Shown here piece by piece: positions 60,965 to 64,000 of a stretch of 64,000 nucleotides of DNA. This stretch comes from Manis javanica (lineage: Eukaryota > Chordata > Mammalia > Pholidota > Manidae). The stretch lies in the NCBI RefSeq assembly GCF_040802235.1, contig NC_133169.1:47809034-47873033 (forward strand), given 5' to 3'. The stretch's first letter is position 1. Each line of letters begins with the position of its first letter. The notes below the pieces were generated by a model that was given only the letters and a program-made list of their open reading frames with translations, had not been told where the DNA came from and did no database searches. The translations under genes and the position numbers were made by a program.

Positions 60965-62220
60965 ATTAGTAGAATGAGAAAAGTACAGAATTTGTCTAAT
61001 ACTAAGCACAAACAAAATGATCTTAATCAGGAAGTCATTTAATGTTGCTGAGGAAAAACACTCATGTAGCTTCTTTTCATTGCAAACTATACAAATTCTT
61101 TATTAAATTAAAACAAAGTTAATGCATTTAAAGAAATAATACTTACCAGAGGCATAAATTTAGATTTTCATTGTAACAAAGTACTAACTTCTGTTTTCAG
61201 TCACTTTATCATCACTTTTTAAGTATTTCAAGTGGCAGTTTAAAGTCACAACTTAAGTTCTCAAATTCTCCCACTCATTTAATAAATACCTATTTATTGA
61301 ATGCTTACAATGCATGAAATCAGTACCTTTTAGGGACTTTAAAAAACCAAAGAATCACTCCTATGAGGTGTGTATTAGGTCAACAGGCTGCTATCTTTCA
61401 AGGCTGCGAAGGAGCAAAGCCCTTCAAATAAAATTATCAGAATTTAAAAAGGAGAAAAATATTGGACATCTACTCTCAGCCATAGTGTTTTAAAAAACAA
61501 CAAAATAAAACATCCACTATCAAACCACCTGAGGGTGAACATGGGCAGATCACTGCTTACTTGAAACGCCTTAGAAGCAAACAGGCTGTAAACAGTGGCA
61601 CCGATTCTAAGCTGTATAAGGCGACTATGGCAGGATAGGGAGGGGGGAGAAGCATTGTACTTTCAAGGCTGCTCAGTAATAATAAAACAAATAATGTAAG
61701 ATATATAAGTTTGGCACAGTAGAAATATCAGCATATGGCTTGTTAACAAGTAAATTTTTCCTGAGAAACACAAATGAAAATTGTATTTTTTACTTCCTAT
61801 TCTAAACTGCTATGAGGATTGAACTACTAAATATTTTAGGTGCCACATCCACGTCATTATATTTCAGAAGATCAAGTCATGAATTTTGTTATTTATATGC
61901 AATTTATCATTTTAAAAAATTTGAAATACTATAACTCATGAAATTTGACCATATTTTTTATTAATTTTCATCAAGATAAAATCCTAAAAAGAGGAATAAA
62001 AATGTCAAAGGGTACTGACATAAACTGACACAACACCACGACTGGAATGATGTCAACAAAATTTGAGTAAACCAGAGTTTCTTCGGTAAGGCATAAAAAC
62101 ATGATGAGAAATTTTCAAAAATTGGGCAACTAAATGTTTAGTAAGCACTCTCCTTATACAATAGCATTTCCGCTGGATTTTTCAAAAGTAATCCAAGGAA
62201 TCTAGAGTCTCCTTGGGGAG
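60965..62220. other. Intergenic with an L2-like tract
   Basis: The stretch 61,268-61,330 (CCACTCATTTAATAAATACC, then TATTTATTGAATGCTTACAA) looks like antisense L2 3'-end wording. The rest is AT-rich with no recognised gene. A short G-rich patch lies at about 61,638-61,650. Confidence 0.45.
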
Positions 62221-62350
62221 GCAGTTATTCAACAAACATAAACTTACTTACTAGCTTGCCTATATGTATTGTGCTTAGTGTTGGTGATTAAAAAAAGAAG
62301 ACAAACAGGATTCAGATGCTTGCATAAATTCCTTTCCCATAAGATGTTTT
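62220..62350 (-). repeat. L2-like fragment
   Basis: CAGTTATTCAACAAACATAA, then TGTATTGTGCTTAGTGTTGG and AAGACAAACAGGATTCAGAT fit antisense L2. Confidence 0.5.
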
Positions 62351-62985
62351 AGAGTTTAATGCAATACAAAATGCTCCAGGTTTCTTTTAGGACAAGGTAG
62401 AGTATATGTAAAATAATAAAACCCTAAGAGGAAAAACAGGTGAGTAAATTGGATATCATCTGAGGATGTTATTAGACATTGTTTTTTTAAAATTACCATG
62501 AAAAATTTTTGTAAAAAAATTACTATGCCTCCATTTCCATAAGGCAATTTGCACATATCCATGCAAACATCAAATCTTCTTAGTCTTCCTTCTTATGATC
62601 TGAGTTACATGTGCTCTGACTCTCTCCAAAAAGTCTTGTCTACAATAATAGTCAATCTGTGGTGTGTTTTGTGTGATATGCTCAAGTCTATTTTCTCTTT
62701 AATGAGTGAAAAACCCAGTCAGTTTAGAAAGACTTTCTTTGCCTTAATCAACACAGAACTGTGAAAATTTCCCAAGTCCATCTAACAATATGATAGTTAA
62801 AGTTGTTCCTTTGGGTGTACTTCAGGGCAGTTATGGCTTGGGTCTGATAAACTGTCAACGTCTTCAAAAAACATTATATAGAAGTAATCACAATATAAGA
62901 TATAAAGACTCAAATAAAAGCAAAAGCTTTCTTGAGTTTCAAAACAGAAAATAAGCAATTTACCAGAAAAATAAGACAATTAGAC
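62350..62985. other. Intergenic, nothing recognised
   Basis: AT-rich sequence between two L2-like fragments. Short open frames only (none above about 71 codons) and no domain is recognisable. Confidence 0.5.
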
Positions 62986-62989
62986 ATTT

Positions 62990-63110
62990 AACTTATCCAT
63001 TCAGGAAACATTTACTGAGCATATTTATGTACCAGGTAGGCACTAGGGATACACATAAAATGATCCTAGGGAATTGGTAGCTTAGAGAAATAGCTATTAA
63101 AGAAAATCTA
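62990..63110 (-). repeat. L2-like fragment
   Basis: CATTCAGGAAACATTTACTG, then TTTATGTACCAGGTAGGCAC, TAGGGATACACATAAAATGA and GGTAGCTTAGAGAAATAGC fit the antisense L2 3' end. Confidence 0.6.
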
Positions 63111-64000
63111 CTATTTTGACTGTGAGACAAGTATCAAAAATAGAAGTCTGGACAACTTTTGGGAAAGGAAAAAATGGACAATTAATCAAAAGCCTTCTAG
63201 GAAAGGGTAACATATAAGGTAAAAGTGCCACCAGGAGTTATTAAGTGAAATAATAGAGAAATGGTAAACATCTCACATTTCTACCTTAAAAACAAAAAAT
63301 AACCCCTTTGAATATATCCATATAGCTTCTGCTTTCACTCCACGTTCATTCTTGACAGTTCTATCTCTGTTTTCTTATTTTCCTCTCATTTTCCATCCCA
63401 TTGTAATCTGCTTCTGATTGTACAACTACACAAAGCCATTTCTTATTGTTACTCCTTATTACAGAACTATTTATTTGTCCATAACCAGAAATCCTCAGGA
63501 CAATTTGTAAATAACTCACTTCTAAGGGTTAAGATCCTTTTGAAAATCTGGTCAGAGCTACGGAGTTATAAAAATGCACATACACATACCAAGTTTTCCT
63601 ATATTACTTTAGAAGATAAATAGATTCCTTGAAACTCACTAATAAACCCACAGATTTTTAAAAAGCCTTGGTCTGAAAGAAGCTATTAAGGGCTGTGGGG
63701 CCAACACAAACCAAACACATGTGTTTAAATAGTTACTGTACACTGGGGCTGAGAGACATCAAATTTGTTAAAATCCATGCACTTGTAATACAGCTAAAAC
63801 ACAAAAAAGCAATCTTTTGGAGGATGCTTTAAAAATCACTCACTTTTCGAGAACTTGTAAATAAAAAATCAAATATTTAAACTGCTTTCCTATACCAACT
63901 TTACCACTGGATGAACAAATAGTGATACAGAAAAATTTCTTTGTTAAGAATTCCACCTAACAAATTAAATAAAGAACAAATCCAGGCAATCACCAATAGC
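63110..64000. other. Intergenic, nothing recognised
   Basis: AT-rich, no recognised gene or repeat. Confidence 0.5.

Overview
This is nuclear DNA from a placental mammal. It is AT-rich and gene-poor, and most of what can be recognised is LINE-1 (L1) sequence of several ages. MIR and L2 fragments, a Tigger-type DNA transposon and a gammaretrovirus-type solo LTR are also present. I see no Alu, B1/B2, carnivore CAN-SINE, equine ERE or ruminant BovA/BovB. That argues weakly against primates, rodents, carnivores, horses and ruminants, and would fit a SINE-poor lineage such as pangolins. The species assignment is inference only.

The one recognisable protein gene is a class II olfactory receptor (OR) at about 15,630-16,554 (+). 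Its coding exon has a good upstream splice acceptor, but codon 18 is a stop caused by an apparent 2-nt frameshift, and the DRY motif reads DQY. It is called a pseudogene.

Layout. Positions 1-31,020 are built from three related copies of one old low-copy repeat. Copy B (1-6,640) is inverted. Copy A (7,540-15,430) is direct and runs into the OR. Copy C (about 23,450-31,020) is direct. B and A form an imperfect inverted repeat around a rearranged 5.7 kb centre. The left end of B matches the 5' flank of the OR, so a second, minus-strand OR probably lies just left of this window. Copy C stops exactly where a young 5'-truncated L1 begins.

Positions 31,035-34,007 hold that truncated L1 (L1 no. 1). 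Positions 34,020-36,010 hold an older minus-strand L1 split by a 0.7 kb insert. Positions 36,010-43,930 are intergenic with L1M, MIR, Tigger and L2 remnants. Positions 43,935-50,138 hold a near full-length but dead L1 (no. 2). Positions 50,140-57,640 hold MIR, two LTR-like repeats and a clean solo LTR with a 4-bp target duplication. Positions 57,645-60,962 hold an internally deleted L1 (no. 3) that joins the 5'UTR directly to the reverse-transcriptase region. Positions 60,965-64,000 are intergenic with L2 remnants.

I found no tRNA or rRNA gene, no CRISPR array and no intact protein-coding gene. Element boundaries are estimates from reading and are good to about 10-50 bases unless stated.
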